A stretch of DNA of 39,408 bases from Betaproteobacteria bacterium (GCA_016873905.1 VGVU01000001.1:1-39408), one strand, 5' to 3'; positions 1 through 8,757 are shown, counted from the stretch's first letter. Notes: generated by a model from the letters alone, not told the origin. A program made the numbers and translations.

Positions 1-715
<715 letters not shown>

Positions 716-723
<8 letters not shown>

Positions 724-1447
724 ACCCGTCCGTCTATCCAAGCTCATGTCTGAACGCGGACTCTGCTCGCGCCGCGAGGCGGATGTCTATATTGAACGCG
801 GCTGGGTCTGGGTCAATGGCGTCCAGATCAACCTCCTCGGCACCAAGGTCGCGCCGGACTGCGAGATTCGACTCACGCGCGAGGCCAATCTGCAACAGGC
901 CCAACGCGTGACCGTCCTGATACACAAGCCCGTCGGCTATGTCAGCGGGCAACCCGAACCGGGCTATGAACCCGCCGTCGTTCTGGTCAAGCCAGAGCAC
1001 CGCTGGGAAGAGGATCGCAGCGGAGCCTTTTCCCCGGCCTGGCTCAAGGGTCTTGCCCCGGCCGGCCGGCTGGATATTGATTCGACCGGGCTGCTGGTCC
1101 TGACCCAGGATGGCCGTATTGCCAAGCAACTCATTGGCGAGAACTCGGAGATCGAGAAGGAATATCTGGTCCGCGTCACAGGGACGCTGGATGCCGCCGG
1201 GCTACGGCTGTTGAATCATGGCCTGTCTCTGGACGGCAAGGCCCTGCGCCCTGCGCAGGTCAGCTGGCAGAACGAAGACCAGTTGCGTTTTGTCCTGAAG
1301 GAAGGCAAGAAACGGCAGATCCGGCGCATGTGCGAATTAGTGGGACTCACGGTTGTCGGCCTAAAGCGCGTACGCATCGGGCGCATCATGCTCGGCCATC
1401 TGCCCTTGGGGAAATGGCGCCTGTTGCGCGCCGACGAAGGGTTCTAA
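716..1447 (+). CDS. 23S rRNA pseudouridine synthase, RsuA/RluB/RluE/RluF family (RluF-like)
   Basis: The 243-residue protein has an N-terminal S4 RNA-binding domain (about residues 4-50, with CSRREAD) followed by the RsuA-family catalytic domain. The catalytic aspartate is expected to be Asp120 in GRLDIDSTG, and the late motif KRQIRRMCE is present. Members isomerise a specific uridine in ribosomal RNA. Overall the layout resembles RluF, which acts on 23S rRNA, but subfamily and target base cannot be fixed by eye. I chose the ATG that overlaps the uvrA stop; a TTG three codons earlier is possible but less likely. The 3' end overlaps the convergent SAM hydroxide adenosyltransferase gene by 4 bases. 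Confidence 0.88.
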
Positions 1448-2205
1448 TGCGGCGCGACCCCGGGCGGAACAAACTCGACCCGATCACCCACTTGCAGGCC
1501 TAGCGCCACAGCCGCCGAACCCCGGTTCATGGCGATCTCGACCAGACCGTTGGCGTTGGCGTGCCAAAACACTTCGCCCTTCCCGCCCTCGCTAAAGGTT
1601 CGCCGCCAAGACAGGGGCGTTTGCCCCTTCAGTTGCAAACGATCTTGCGCCCCCCACAAGGCCGCCCGCAGCCCCGTCCAGGCATTTCCATAATGATCGA
1701 CATAGATCACGCGCGGCAAATCAGAGGGATCGAACTCGACCTGCAAGGCAGCCATAGGCGCCAGGCTGCCCTCAGCGAGCATTTCGTCCAGTTCACCCCG
1801 CGCCAGACGGGCCGCAACGGGCGCAAACAGGTCACGGCCGTGAAAGCTCTCAGACAAGCGCTCGGGCCGCCAATCAATACGGTAGATCTGACAGGCCGTT
1901 GCGCGCTGCGCCCGAACCGAGAGCAGGCCGTTATCGGGCCCGACAAACCAGACCCCATCCGCGCAAAGCGCAACCGGTTCCCGCGGGCCGCCAACACCCG
2001 GATCCACGACGGCCAGAACCACGGTGCCGGTAGGCAGCGTGAACGCATCGATCAGGTGCGCTCCAGCATGGGCATTGAAATCCGGCACGGCATGGAGGAG
2101 ATCCACAACCGGAAGCGCCGGCGCCTCACGATGCAAGACGCATTTAAGCTGCCCCACATAGGGATCCGTCCAGCCGTAATCCGTTATGAGCGCAATCATC
2201 GCCAT
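1444..2205 (-). CDS. SAM hydroxide adenosyltransferase (DUF62 family)
   Basis: The 253-residue protein matches the family that splits S-adenosylmethionine with water or hydroxide into adenosine and L-methionine, related to fluorinase and chlorinase. Visible family motifs are ITDYG (Asp9), VVDPGVGG (Asp68), GPDNGLL (Asp91, Asn92) and SFHGRDLFAPVAA (Ser120 to about residue 132); the last is characteristic. The start is the ATG preceded by AAGGA at 5 bases; a GTG six codons upstream lacks a comparable ribosome binding site. It lies beyond the terminator after rplQ, so it probably has its own promoter or depends on read-through, but I could not find a convincing promoter. Its physiological role in bacteria is not well established. 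Confidence 0.88.
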   Translation of the reverse strand: MAMIALITDYGWTDPYVGQLKCVLHREAPALPVVDLLHAVPDFNAHAGAHLIDAFTLPTGTVVLAVVDPGVGGPREPVALCADGVWFVGPDNGLLSVRAQRATACQIYRIDWRPERLSESFHGRDLFAPVAARLARGELDEMLAEGSLAPMAALQVEFDPSDLPRVIYVDHYGNAWTGLRAALWGAQDRLQLKGQTPLSWRRTFSEGGKGEVFWHANANGLVEIAMNRGSAAVALGLQVGDRVEFVPPGVAPH

Positions 2206-2235
2206 ACGGATCCTTCGGCACACACATCCGAAGAC

Positions 2236-2260
2236 AAAAAAGCCGGCTGAAAGGCCGGCT
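2236..2260 (-). terminator. Intrinsic terminator after rplQ
   Basis: A perfect 7-bp stem (AGCCGGC/GCCGGCT, 6-base loop) is followed on the minus strand by a run of six T. It lies 24 bases past the rplQ stop and would end the long ribosomal protein transcript before the SAM hydroxide adenosyltransferase gene. Confidence 0.85.
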
Positions 2261-2283
2261 TCTTGTGCGCCATTGGCACGGTA

Positions 2284-2667
2284 TTACTCAGCCGCTGACT
2301 CGGTCGTGGCAGCGCGATCAACCAGTTCGATCAAGGCCATCGGAGCATTGTCACCGACGCGGAAACCAAACTTGAGGATACGGGTGTAGCCGCCGTTACG
2401 GGCCGCAAAACGCGGGCCCAGATCATCAAACAGCTTGCCGACCAGATCACGATCACGCAGGCGGTCGAAGGCGAGACGGCGGTTGGCCAGGCTCGGCTTC
2501 TTGCCCAGGGTGATCAGCGGCTCGACGACGCGACGCAGTTCCTTGGCCTTGGGAAGGGTGGTTTTGATGACTTCGTGCGTCAGCAGGGCAATCGACAGGT
2601 TGCGAAGCAAGGCCTGACGATGGCTGGAGGTACGATTCAGTTTACGGTTGGAGAGACGGTGACGCAT
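2284..2667 (-). CDS. rplQ: 50S ribosomal protein L17
   Basis: L17 is a 127-residue large-subunit protein at the base of the exit tunnel region. The N-terminus MRHRLSNRKLNRTSSHR is the family hallmark, and the length is normal for Proteobacteria. It is the last gene of the alpha operon. Its ATG follows the rpoA stop after a single base (TGA-T-ATG), which suggests translational coupling with rpoA. A strong terminator lies just downstream. Confidence 0.98.
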   Translation of the reverse strand: MRHRLSNRKLNRTSSHRQALLRNLSIALLTHEVIKTTLPKAKELRRVVEPLITLGKKPSLANRRLAFDRLRDRDLVGKLFDDLGPRFAARNGGYTRILKFGFRVGDNAPMALIELVDRAATTESAAE

Positions 2668-2668
2668 A

Positions 2669-3673
2669 TCAACCTCGATTCACAGTGGGGCGTTCCAACC
2701 CGGTGGGCGGCCAGCTCTCCAGCTTCATGCCAAGCGAGAGACCGCGAGCCGACAATACATCCCTGATTTCATTCAGGGATTTACGGCCCAGGTTGGGGGT
2801 TTTAAGAAGTTCATTTTCGGTGCGCTGAACCAGATCACCGATGTAATAAATGTTTTCGGCCTTGAGGCAGTTTGCAGAGCGAACCGTCAATTCCAGTTCA
2901 TCCACCGGACGCAGATAGACGCCCTCGACCTGGGTGCCTGCCATGGACGGCTGATGCGAAGACTCGATGGTGACGCCACGCAGCTCAGCGAACGGCACCA
3001 ATTGATTGATCAGCAGACGCGCCGACGCACGCACCGCCTCTTCAGGATCGATCACACCATTGGTCTCGATCTCAAGAATCAGCTTGTCCAGATCGGTACG
3101 CTGTTCAACGCGAGCAGCCTCAACGCTATAGCTCACACGGCGCACCGGGCTGAACAGGGCATCCATGGGGATGGTACCCACAGCGCGGGTTTCTTCGCCA
3201 TGAACACGGACCGTCGAAGGCTCGTAGCCACGGCCAGAGGCAATGGTAATCTCCATATCCAGACGGCCGCCCTGGGTGACGCGGGCAATGACATGGTCCG
3301 GATTAAGAATCTCAACCTCGGAACCTGCAATGATGTCAGCCGCGGTCACAACGCCTTCACCGTTCTTCTTGATCTGCACGGTGGTCTTGTCGCGGCCATG
3401 CAGCTTGACGGCCAGGCCCTTCAGGTTAAGGAGGATATCGACGACATCTTCCTCGACGCCATCAATCGTGGAATATTCGTGCACCACGCCCGCAATGCTG
3501 ACCTCGGTCGGTGCATGACCTTCCATGGAGGACAACAGGATGCGACGCAAAGCGTTGCCCAGGGTGTGACCGTAACCACGCTCGAAGGGCTCAAGCGTGA
3601 TGCGGGCCTGACGAGGGGAAACGCTATCGACCTCGATGATGCGCGGTTTAAGCAGTTCTCCGGTTTGGGACAT
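2669..3673 (-). CDS. rpoA: RNA polymerase alpha subunit
   Basis: The 334-residue alpha subunit dimerises to nucleate assembly of RNA polymerase and contacts upstream promoter DNA and activators. The N-terminal domain carries the typical LEPFERGYGHTLGNALRR segment near residues 27-44. The C-terminal domain, from about residue 250, has NIYYIGDLVQRTE, which holds the arginine equivalent to E. coli Arg265 that contacts UP elements, and the helix-hairpin-helix NLGRKSLNEI. Both domains look intact. It sits between rpsD and rplQ as in the classical alpha operon, so polymerase and ribosome synthesis are linked. Confidence 0.99.
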   Translation of the reverse strand: MSQTGELLKPRIIEVDSVSPRQARITLEPFERGYGHTLGNALRRILLSSMEGHAPTEVSIAGVVHEYSTIDGVEEDVVDILLNLKGLAVKLHGRDKTTVQIKKNGEGVVTAADIIAGSEVEILNPDHVIARVTQGGRLDMEITIASGRGYEPSTVRVHGEETRAVGTIPMDALFSPVRRVSYSVEAARVEQRTDLDKLILEIETNGVIDPEEAVRASARLLINQLVPFAELRGVTIESSHQPSMAGTQVEGVYLRPVDELELTVRSANCLKAENIYYIGDLVQRTENELLKTPNLGRKSLNEIRDVLSARGLSLGMKLESWPPTGLERPTVNRG

Positions 3674-3712
3674 GTCTGGTTCCTTGGTAGACCGACGAAT
3701 AACGCCGGCTAA

Positions 3713-4339
3713 TTACTTCGAATACAGTTCGACAACGAGATTTTCGTTGATCGTCGGCGGCAATTCAGCACGGGCCGGCATGGCCTTGTAAGTCCCCTTG
3801 AGCGACTTGGTATCCACCTCGACCCACTCGGGGAAGCCACGACCCTGAGCCGCTTCAACCGCGCCCTTGATACGCAGTTGCGCCTTGGCGCGTTCAGCCA
3901 CTTCAACCACATCACCCGGCTTGACCTGGTAGGACGGGATGTTGACACGACGACCATTGACCAGAATGCCGTTGTGGCGAACCACTTGCCGTGCCTCGGT
4001 ACGGGAAGCACCAAAGCCCATACGATAGGTCACGCTATCCAGACGGGATTCGAGAATCTGCAGCAGGTTTTCGCCGGTCACGCCCTTGCGATCCGAAGCG
4101 GACTTGTAGGTCAGGCGGAACTGGCCCTCAAGAACGCCATAGATGCGGCGAATCTTCTGCTTTTCACGCAGGTGAACGGCATAGTCGGACAGACGCTGGT
4201 TCTTTGCGCCGTGTTGACCAGGGCGCGAATTACGGCGCTCGATGGCACACTTGTCGGTATAGCACTTCTCGCCCTTGATAAAGAGCTTCTCGCCTTCACG
4301 GCGGCACTGACGGCACTTGGGATCGGTATTACGGGCCAC
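3713..4339 (-). CDS. rpsD: 30S ribosomal protein S4, zinc-type (four-cysteine)
   Basis: S4 (208 residues) starts 16S rRNA assembly and contributes to decoding accuracy. The N-terminus carries Cys9-X2-Cys12-X13-Cys26-X4-Cys31. I recall this spacing from zinc-binding S4 proteins of Gram-positive bacteria; E. coli S4 lacks the set. The rest, including GQHGAKNQRLSDYAV, the S4 RNA-binding domain around residues 95-160 and the C-terminal ENLVVELYSK, is conventional. Translation starts at a GTG preceded by AAGGAGA. It lies in the alpha operon between rpsK and rpoA. In E. coli S4 represses this operon through a leader pseudoknot, for which there is no room here. Confidence 0.98.
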   Translation of the reverse strand: MARNTDPKCRQCRREGEKLFIKGEKCYTDKCAIERRNSRPGQHGAKNQRLSDYAVHLREKQKIRRIYGVLEGQFRLTYKSASDRKGVTGENLLQILESRLDSVTYRMGFGASRTEARQVVRHNGILVNGRRVNIPSYQVKPGDVVEVAERAKAQLRIKGAVEAAQGRGFPEWVEVDTKSLKGTYKAMPARAELPPTINENLVVELYSK

Positions 4340-4356
4340 GCTGTGGTCTCCTTGAA

Positions 4357-4752
4357 TCAGATACGACGCTTCTTGGGCGGACGGCAGCCGTTATGCGGCA
4401 TGGGCGTCACATCCGAGATGCTGATAATCTTGAAGCCCAGCAAATTGAGGGCACGAACGGAGGAGTCACGACCAGGACCCGGACCCTTGACCCGAACTTC
4501 CAGATTCTTGACGCCATATTCCTGAGCCATCTTGCCTGCGCTTTCGGCTGCGACCTGAGCTGCAAACGGGGTGCTCTTGCGAGAACCCTTAAAGCCGGCA
4601 CCACCAGAGGTTGCCCACGACAGGGCATTACCCTGACGGTCGGTAATGGTGATGATGGTGTTGTTAAAAGACGCGTGGACATGCGCAACGCCGTCAACGA
4701 CATTCTTCTTAACCTTCTTGCGCACGCGGGCGCCGGAATTTGCCTTAGCCAT
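4357..4752 (-). CDS. rpsK: 30S ribosomal protein S11
   Basis: S11 is a 131-residue platform protein that helps shape the E-site mRNA path and the start-codon region. The conserved VHASFNNTIITITDRQGN, the GGAGFKGSRKSTPFAAQ segment and the basic tail NGCRPPKKRRI identify it. The length is normal. It is closely packed between rpsM and rpsD in the alpha operon. Confidence 0.98.
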   Translation of the reverse strand: MAKANSGARVRKKVKKNVVDGVAHVHASFNNTIITITDRQGNALSWATSGGAGFKGSRKSTPFAAQVAAESAGKMAQEYGVKNLEVRVKGPGPGRDSSVRALNLLGFKIISISDVTPMPHNGCRPPKKRRI

Positions 4753-4769
4753 GATATTTTATCCTGCCG

Positions 4770-5132
4770 TTATTTCTTGACTTGCATCTGACGACGCGGA
4801 CCCTTGCGAGTACGGGCGTTGGTGCGAGTACGCTGACCACGCAACGGAAGACCGCGACGGTGGCGCTGACCACGATAGCAGCCAAGATCCATCAAACGCT
4901 TGATGTTCATCGTGATTTCACGACGCAGATCGCCTTCGACGGTAAACTTCTGCACGCCATCGCGAAGTTTGTCGATGGCCGCGTCATCGAGGTCCTTGAT
5001 CTTGGTGGAGGGTGCAACCCCACACTGCTCGCAAATCTGGCGAGCACGCGTACGGCCAATGCCATACACGGCTGTCAAGGCAATCTCAGCATGTTTATGA
5101 TTGGGGATATTAACCCCAGCAATACGGGCCAT
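4770..5132 (-). CDS. rpsM: 30S ribosomal protein S13
   Basis: S13 (120 residues) sits in the 30S head and bridges to the 50S subunit and the P-site tRNA. MARIAGVNIPNHKH at the start and the basic GLPLRGQRTRTNARTRKG near the C-terminus are hallmarks. It is the first gene after the predicted alpha-operon promoter. The transcript start would lie only about 20 bases before the ATG, with GGAG as ribosome binding site. That is too short for the leader through which S4 represses this gene in E. coli. Confidence 0.98.
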   Translation of the reverse strand: MARIAGVNIPNHKHAEIALTAVYGIGRTRARQICEQCGVAPSTKIKDLDDAAIDKLRDGVQKFTVEGDLRREITMNIKRLMDLGCYRGQRHRRGLPLRGQRTRTNARTRKGPRRQMQVKK

Positions 5133-5158
5133 CAGAAACTCCGCACGGAAAACGAAAC

Positions 5159-5187
5159 ATTATACAAAATTAACTCCCAGCTTTCAA
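5159..5187 (-). promoter_or_regulatory. Candidate alpha-operon promoter (upstream of rpsM)
   Basis: On the minus strand there is a -35 TTGAAA, a 17-base spacer and a perfect -10 TATAAT, all inside the rpmJ-rpsM spacer. The predicted start near 5152 gives a leader of about 20 bases. The position matches that of the alpha promoter in E. coli. Confidence 0.8.
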
Positions 5188-5208
5188 CTGAAAAGTAACC
5201 CTAGGGCA

Positions 5209-5322
5209 TTAGCCCTGGCGCTGCTTGTGACGTGCCTCAGCGCAAATAACGCGCACAACACCATTGCGGCGCACGATCTTGCATTTACGACAAATCTTCT
5301 TGACCGATGCTTGAACTCGCAT
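5209..5322 (-). CDS. rpmJ: 50S ribosomal protein L36 (zinc-containing form)
   Basis: This 37-residue gene encodes MRVQASVKKICRKCK followed by a basic stretch and ends EARHKQRQG. Cys11, Cys14, Cys27 and His32 form the zinc ribbon of the C+ form of L36, which stabilises the peptidyl transferase region of 23S rRNA. It has an ATG start with GGAG nearby. It lies directly after secY with 18 bases between them; infA, which I recall at this point in many Betaproteobacteria, is absent. The alpha promoter follows it. Confidence 0.96.
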   Translation of the reverse strand: MRVQASVKKICRKCKIVRRNGVVRVICAEARHKQRQG

Positions 5323-5340
5323 ATTCGGCTCCTCTAAAAC

Positions 5341-6666
5341 TCAATGACCTAAAAAGTTTCCGCCCTTGAAATTCGCTTTCTTGAGCAAACTCTCGTACTG
5401 ATGGGACATCATGTAGGACTGAACCTGCGCCATGAAATCCATCGAAACCACCACCAGAATCAGCAAGCTGGTACCGCCAAAATAGAACGGAACATTCCAT
5501 TTCAGGATCAGGAATTCCGGCAGCAAACAGACCAGCGTGATATAGACCGCGCCTACGACCGTCAAGCGCGTCATGATCTTGTCGATATAACGCGAGGTTT
5601 GGTCGCCCGGGCGGATACCCGGCACAAAGGCACCACTCTTCTTCAGATTGTCTGCCGTCTCACGGGGATTGAACACCAGCGCCGTGTAGAAGAAACAGAA
5701 GAACACGATGGCCGTTGCGTAGAGCAGCACATAGAGCGGCTGCCCCGGAGACAGCGCCGCACCGACATCGCGCAACCAGGTCATGCTCTCGCCGCTACCA
5801 AACCAGCCGGCCAGGGTCGCGGGGAACAGGATGATGCTCGACGCGAAGATCGGCGGAATCACACCCGCCATGTTGATCTTGAGCGGAAGATGCGAGCTCT
5901 GGCCACCATAGACCTTGTTGCCCACCTGACGCTTGGCATAGTTGACCAGAATCTTGCGCTGGCCCCGCTCAACAAACACCACCAGGGCCACAACCAGAAT
6001 GGCGCCCACAAACAGGAGCAGTGCCAGCGGGATCGAGAAGGCGCCCGTACGGGTCAGGTCGAGGGTACCGCCGATCGCCGCAGGCAAACCGGCCGCAATA
6101 CCCGCAAAAATGATCATGGAGATACCGTTGCCCAGGCCGCGTTCAGTAATCTGCTCGCCCAGCCACATCAGGAACATGGTGCCGGAAACCAGGGTCAGCA
6201 TGGTTGTTATACGGAACATCATGCCCGGATCAATCACCAGGCCCGGCTGACCCTCAAGGGCAATGGAGATACCGATGGCCTGGAAGGTTGCCAAGACCAC
6301 GGTTCCGTAGCGGGTGTACTGGGTAATCTTGCGCCGCCCGGCCTCGCCTTCCTTCTTCAATGCCTCCATCGAAGGGGATACCACCGTCAGCAACTGCATG
6401 ATGATGGAGGCCGAGATGTAGGGCATGATGCCCAAGGCAAAGACCGTGAAGCGCTCAAGCGCACCGCCGGAGAACATGTTGAACATGCCCAAAATGCCAC
6501 CGGCCTGCGTCTTGAAGAGCTCGGCCAGAACAACGGGATCAATACCGGGAACGGGAATGTGCGCACCGATGCGATAGACGACCAGCGCCCCGATGAGGAA
6601 CCAAACACGTTGTTTGAGATCACCCATCTTGCCAGATATCTGCATGAGGCCAGCCGCACCGGACAC
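5341..6666 (-). CDS. secY: Preprotein translocase subunit SecY
   Basis: SecY (441 residues) is the ten-helix inner-membrane channel that, with SecE and SecG, exports unfolded proteins and inserts membrane proteins. The sequence shows the amphipathic N-terminus, GALVVYRIGAHIPVPGIDP near helix 1, YISASIIMQLL, the GNGISMIIFAGIAAGLP segment and a basic C-terminal tail. The start is GTG with GGGAGA upstream; an internal ATG seven codons later is an alternative. It sits in the spc block between rplO and rpmJ, the usual place. Length and topology look complete. Confidence 0.97.
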   Translation of the reverse strand: MSGAAGLMQISGKMGDLKQRVWFLIGALVVYRIGAHIPVPGIDPVVLAELFKTQAGGILGMFNMFSGGALERFTVFALGIMPYISASIIMQLLTVVSPSMEALKKEGEAGRRKITQYTRYGTVVLATFQAIGISIALEGQPGLVIDPGMMFRITTMLTLVSGTMFLMWLGEQITERGLGNGISMIIFAGIAAGLPAAIGGTLDLTRTGAFSIPLALLLFVGAILVVALVVFVERGQRKILVNYAKRQVGNKVYGGQSSHLPLKINMAGVIPPIFASSIILFPATLAGWFGSGESMTWLRDVGAALSPGQPLYVLLYATAIVFFCFFYTALVFNPRETADNLKKSGAFVPGIRPGDQTSRYIDKIMTRLTVVGAVYITLVCLLPEFLILKWNVPFYFGGTSLLILVVVSMDFMAQVQSYMMSHQYESLLKKANFKGGNFLGH

Positions 6667-6686
6667 TTCGTTCTCCCGAACCTGAC

Positions 6687-7127
6687 TTAAGCCGCTTCGA
6701 CCACGGAGCCGCCAGCCGCCTCAATGGCAGCACGCGCACCAGCCGTCACACCGAGACCCACAAACTTGATCGCCTTGTCGATCGAGCCCGCGAGAATCAC
6801 CTTGGCGCTACGCGTCATTTGCGGCACCAAGCCCGCCTGCAGGAGGACCAGCAGATCGACGGTATCAACCGGGAGCTGGGCCACATCAGACAAACGAACC
6901 TCGGCCTTGAAGGCGCGATCAACAGAGACAAAGCCGCGCTTGGGAAGACGGCGTGCCATGGGCATCTGACCGCCTTCGAAACCGACCTTATGGAAACCGC
7001 CGGCGCGGGACTTCTGACCCTTGTGGCCACGGCCTGCCGTTTTGCCAAGACCCGAACCGATACCACGGCCGAGACGCTTCTTGGAGTGCTTGCTGCCTGC
7101 ACCCGGTTGGATGGAATTCAGATACAT
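6687..7127 (-). CDS. rplO: 50S ribosomal protein L15
   Basis: L15 (146 residues) is an early-assembly 23S rRNA-binding protein whose N-terminal extension reaches into the subunit core. The Gly/Lys/Arg-rich beginning (KRLGRGIGSGLGKTAGRGHKGQ, split here as KRLGRGIGSGLG and KTAGRGHKGQ) and GGFHKVGFEGGQMPMARRLPK are diagnostic. Its ATG shares one base with the rpmD stop (TGATG), so translation of the two is probably coupled. secY follows after 20 bases. Confidence 0.98.
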   Translation of the reverse strand: MYLNSIQPGAGSKHSKKRLGRGIGSGLGKTAGRGHKGQKSRAGGFHKVGFEGGQMPMARRLPKRGFVSVDRAFKAEVRLSDVAQLPVDTVDLLVLLQAGLVPQMTRSAKVILAGSIDKAIKFVGLGVTAGARAAIEAAGGSVVEAA

Positions 7128-7318
7128 CAGAGAACCTCGCTCTTCAGCAGGTAGCTAACGGTCGTGATCATGCCGCGATTAGACGGCGTGTCATCGACGA
7201 CAACAGAGTGGTTCAGGCGCTTCAGGCCCAGACCACGAACACAGGCGCGATGCGACTGGATGGTGCCAATCACACTCTTGACCTGAGTTACCTTGATTTT
7301 ACCGGTCGAATTTGCCAT
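7127..7318 (-). CDS. rpmD: 50S ribosomal protein L30
   Basis: L30 is a 63-residue protein of the large subunit. KVTQVKSVIGTIQSHRACV followed by GLGLKRLNHSVVV matches the family, and the length is standard. It lies between rpsE and rplO, overlapping the latter by one base and following rpsE after 3 bases, an arrangement consistent with translational coupling. Confidence 0.97.
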   Translation of the reverse strand: MANSTGKIKVTQVKSVIGTIQSHRACVRGLGLKRLNHSVVVDDTPSNRGMITTVSYLLKSEVL

Positions 7319-7321
7319 CAG

Positions 7322-7840
7322 TTACTCCATGATCTCGGCGACGGACTTGCCACGCTTGGCGGCAATGTCAGACGGGGTGTTCAGCTGCTTCAGGCCATTC
7401 AGCGTTGCCCGCACCACATTGTTGGCGTTGGTGGAACCGAGGCACTTGGCGAGCACATTGGTCACACCCATCACCTCAAAGACGGCGCGCATTGCACCGC
7501 CGGCAATAATGCCCGTACCTTCGCTAGCCGGCTGAATCAGCACGACAGCCGCGCCATGACGACCGACAACGGCGTGATGGAAGGAACCATTCTTCAGCGG
7601 GATCTTGACCATATTGCGGCGGGCCTCATCCATGCCCTTTTGCACGGCCACCGGCACCTCGCGGGACTTGCCCTTGCCCATGCCAACCGAACCGTCACCA
7701 TCGCCCACCACCGTCAGGGCGGAGAAAGCCATGATCCGACCACCCTTAACCGTCTTGGAAACACGATTAACGGCAATCATCTTTTCACGCAGGCCGTCGC
7801 TGACCTCTTCTTGCTTTTGCTGTTGTTGCATCTTAGCCAT
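7322..7840 (-). CDS. rpsE: 30S ribosomal protein S5
   Basis: S5 (172 residues) contributes to decoding accuracy and mRNA unwinding at the entry channel. It has the N-terminal double-stranded-RNA-binding-like domain, with VNRVSKTVKGGRIMAFSALTV and GDGDGSVGMGKGKSREVP, and a C-terminal domain with GTGIIAGGAMRAVFE. The glutamine-rich N-terminus (MAKMQQQQKQEE) is a little unusual but has no known meaning. The VKGGR loop, where spectinomycin-resistance changes fall in E. coli, looks wild type. Confidence 0.98.
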   Translation of the reverse strand: MAKMQQQQKQEEVSDGLREKMIAVNRVSKTVKGGRIMAFSALTVVGDGDGSVGMGKGKSREVPVAVQKGMDEARRNMVKIPLKNGSFHHAVVGRHGAAVVLIQPASEGTGIIAGGAMRAVFEVMGVTNVLAKCLGSTNANNVVRATLNGLKQLNTPSDIAAKRGKSVAEIME

Positions 7841-7854
7841 GATCTTCCCCGCTA

Positions 7855-8208
7855 TTAGAACTGCAGACCATGCTCACGGGCTGCATCGGCAAGGGCCTTG
7901 ATGCGACCATGGTAAGCAAAACCGCTCCGGTCGAACGCTACGCGATCAATGCCGGCCGCCTTGGCCTTTTCTGCAATACGCTGGCCAATCAGGGTCGCAG
8001 CAGCGATATTGCCGCCGTTCTTGACCTGGCCACGCATCTCCTTCTCGGCCGTAGAGGCCGAAGCCAGAACGACGGCGCCACTCGGGTCAATGACCTGAGC
8101 ATAAACATGCGAATTGGTGCGGTGCACACTAAGGCGCGCCACCACGAGTTCGGCGATCTTTGCGCGGGTTTTGCGCGCTCGGCGCAAACGCCGGATCTTC
8201 TTTTCCAT
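7855..8208 (-). CDS. rplR: 50S ribosomal protein L18
   Basis: L18 (117 residues) binds 5S rRNA and, with L5 and L25, forms the central protuberance. The basic start (RLRRARKTRAKI), RLSVHRTNSHVYAQVID and the ending FDRSGFAYHGRIKALADAAREHGLQF, read in two pieces, are typical. It has normal length and position between rplF and rpsE. Confidence 0.97.
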   Translation of the reverse strand: MEKKIRRLRRARKTRAKIAELVVARLSVHRTNSHVYAQVIDPSGAVVLASASTAEKEMRGQVKNGGNIAAATLIGQRIAEKAKAAGIDRVAFDRSGFAYHGRIKALADAAREHGLQF

Positions 8209-8223
8209 GATCTTAACTCCGGG

Positions 8224-8757
8224 TTATTTCTTCTTGGTCTCTTTGATCGAGACCACTTCATCAGAATAGCGAACACCCTTGCCCTTATAGGGCTCCGGGG
8301 GACGATAAGCACGAACTTCGGCAGCGATCTGGCCAACCACCTGCTTGTCAGCCCCCTTGATCAGCACCTCGGTCTGGGAGGGCGTTTCCACCTTGATGCC
8401 GGCAGGCATGGTGTGGACAACAGGATGCGAGAAACCAAGCGAGAGATTCAACTTGTCGCCCTGAGCCTGGGCACGATAACCCACGCCAACCAGCGTCAAT
8501 TTGCGCTCAAAGCCTTTGCTTACGCCCTGCACCATATTGGCCAGCAAGGCACGAATGGTGCCCGACATGGCATGCGCAAAACGGCTCTCGTTGGCCGGAG
8601 CCACCTGAAGCTGACCATCGGCGTGAACCACCTGAATATCAGCCACCAGGGACTGAGTCAGTGCGCCCACCGGACCTTTAAGCGTAATAGCCGTCGCGGA
8701 GAGGGAAACCTCAACACCCGCGGGAACAACAACCGGATTTTTAGCAATGCGTGACAT
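8224..8757 (-). CDS. rplF: 50S ribosomal protein L6
   Basis: L6 (177 residues) binds 23S rRNA close to the sarcin-ricin loop and the factor-binding site. It contains the two repeated L6 folds. MSRIAKNPVVVPAGVEV at the start and RPPEPYKGKGVRYSDE near the C-terminus, the classical signature, are both present. It lies between rpsH and rplR in the spc block. Confidence 0.98.
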   Translation of the reverse strand: MSRIAKNPVVVPAGVEVSLSATAITLKGPVGALTQSLVADIQVVHADGQLQVAPANESRFAHAMSGTIRALLANMVQGVSKGFERKLTLVGVGYRAQAQGDKLNLSLGFSHPVVHTMPAGIKVETPSQTEVLIKGADKQVVGQIAAEVRAYRPPEPYKGKGVRYSDEVVSIKETKKK

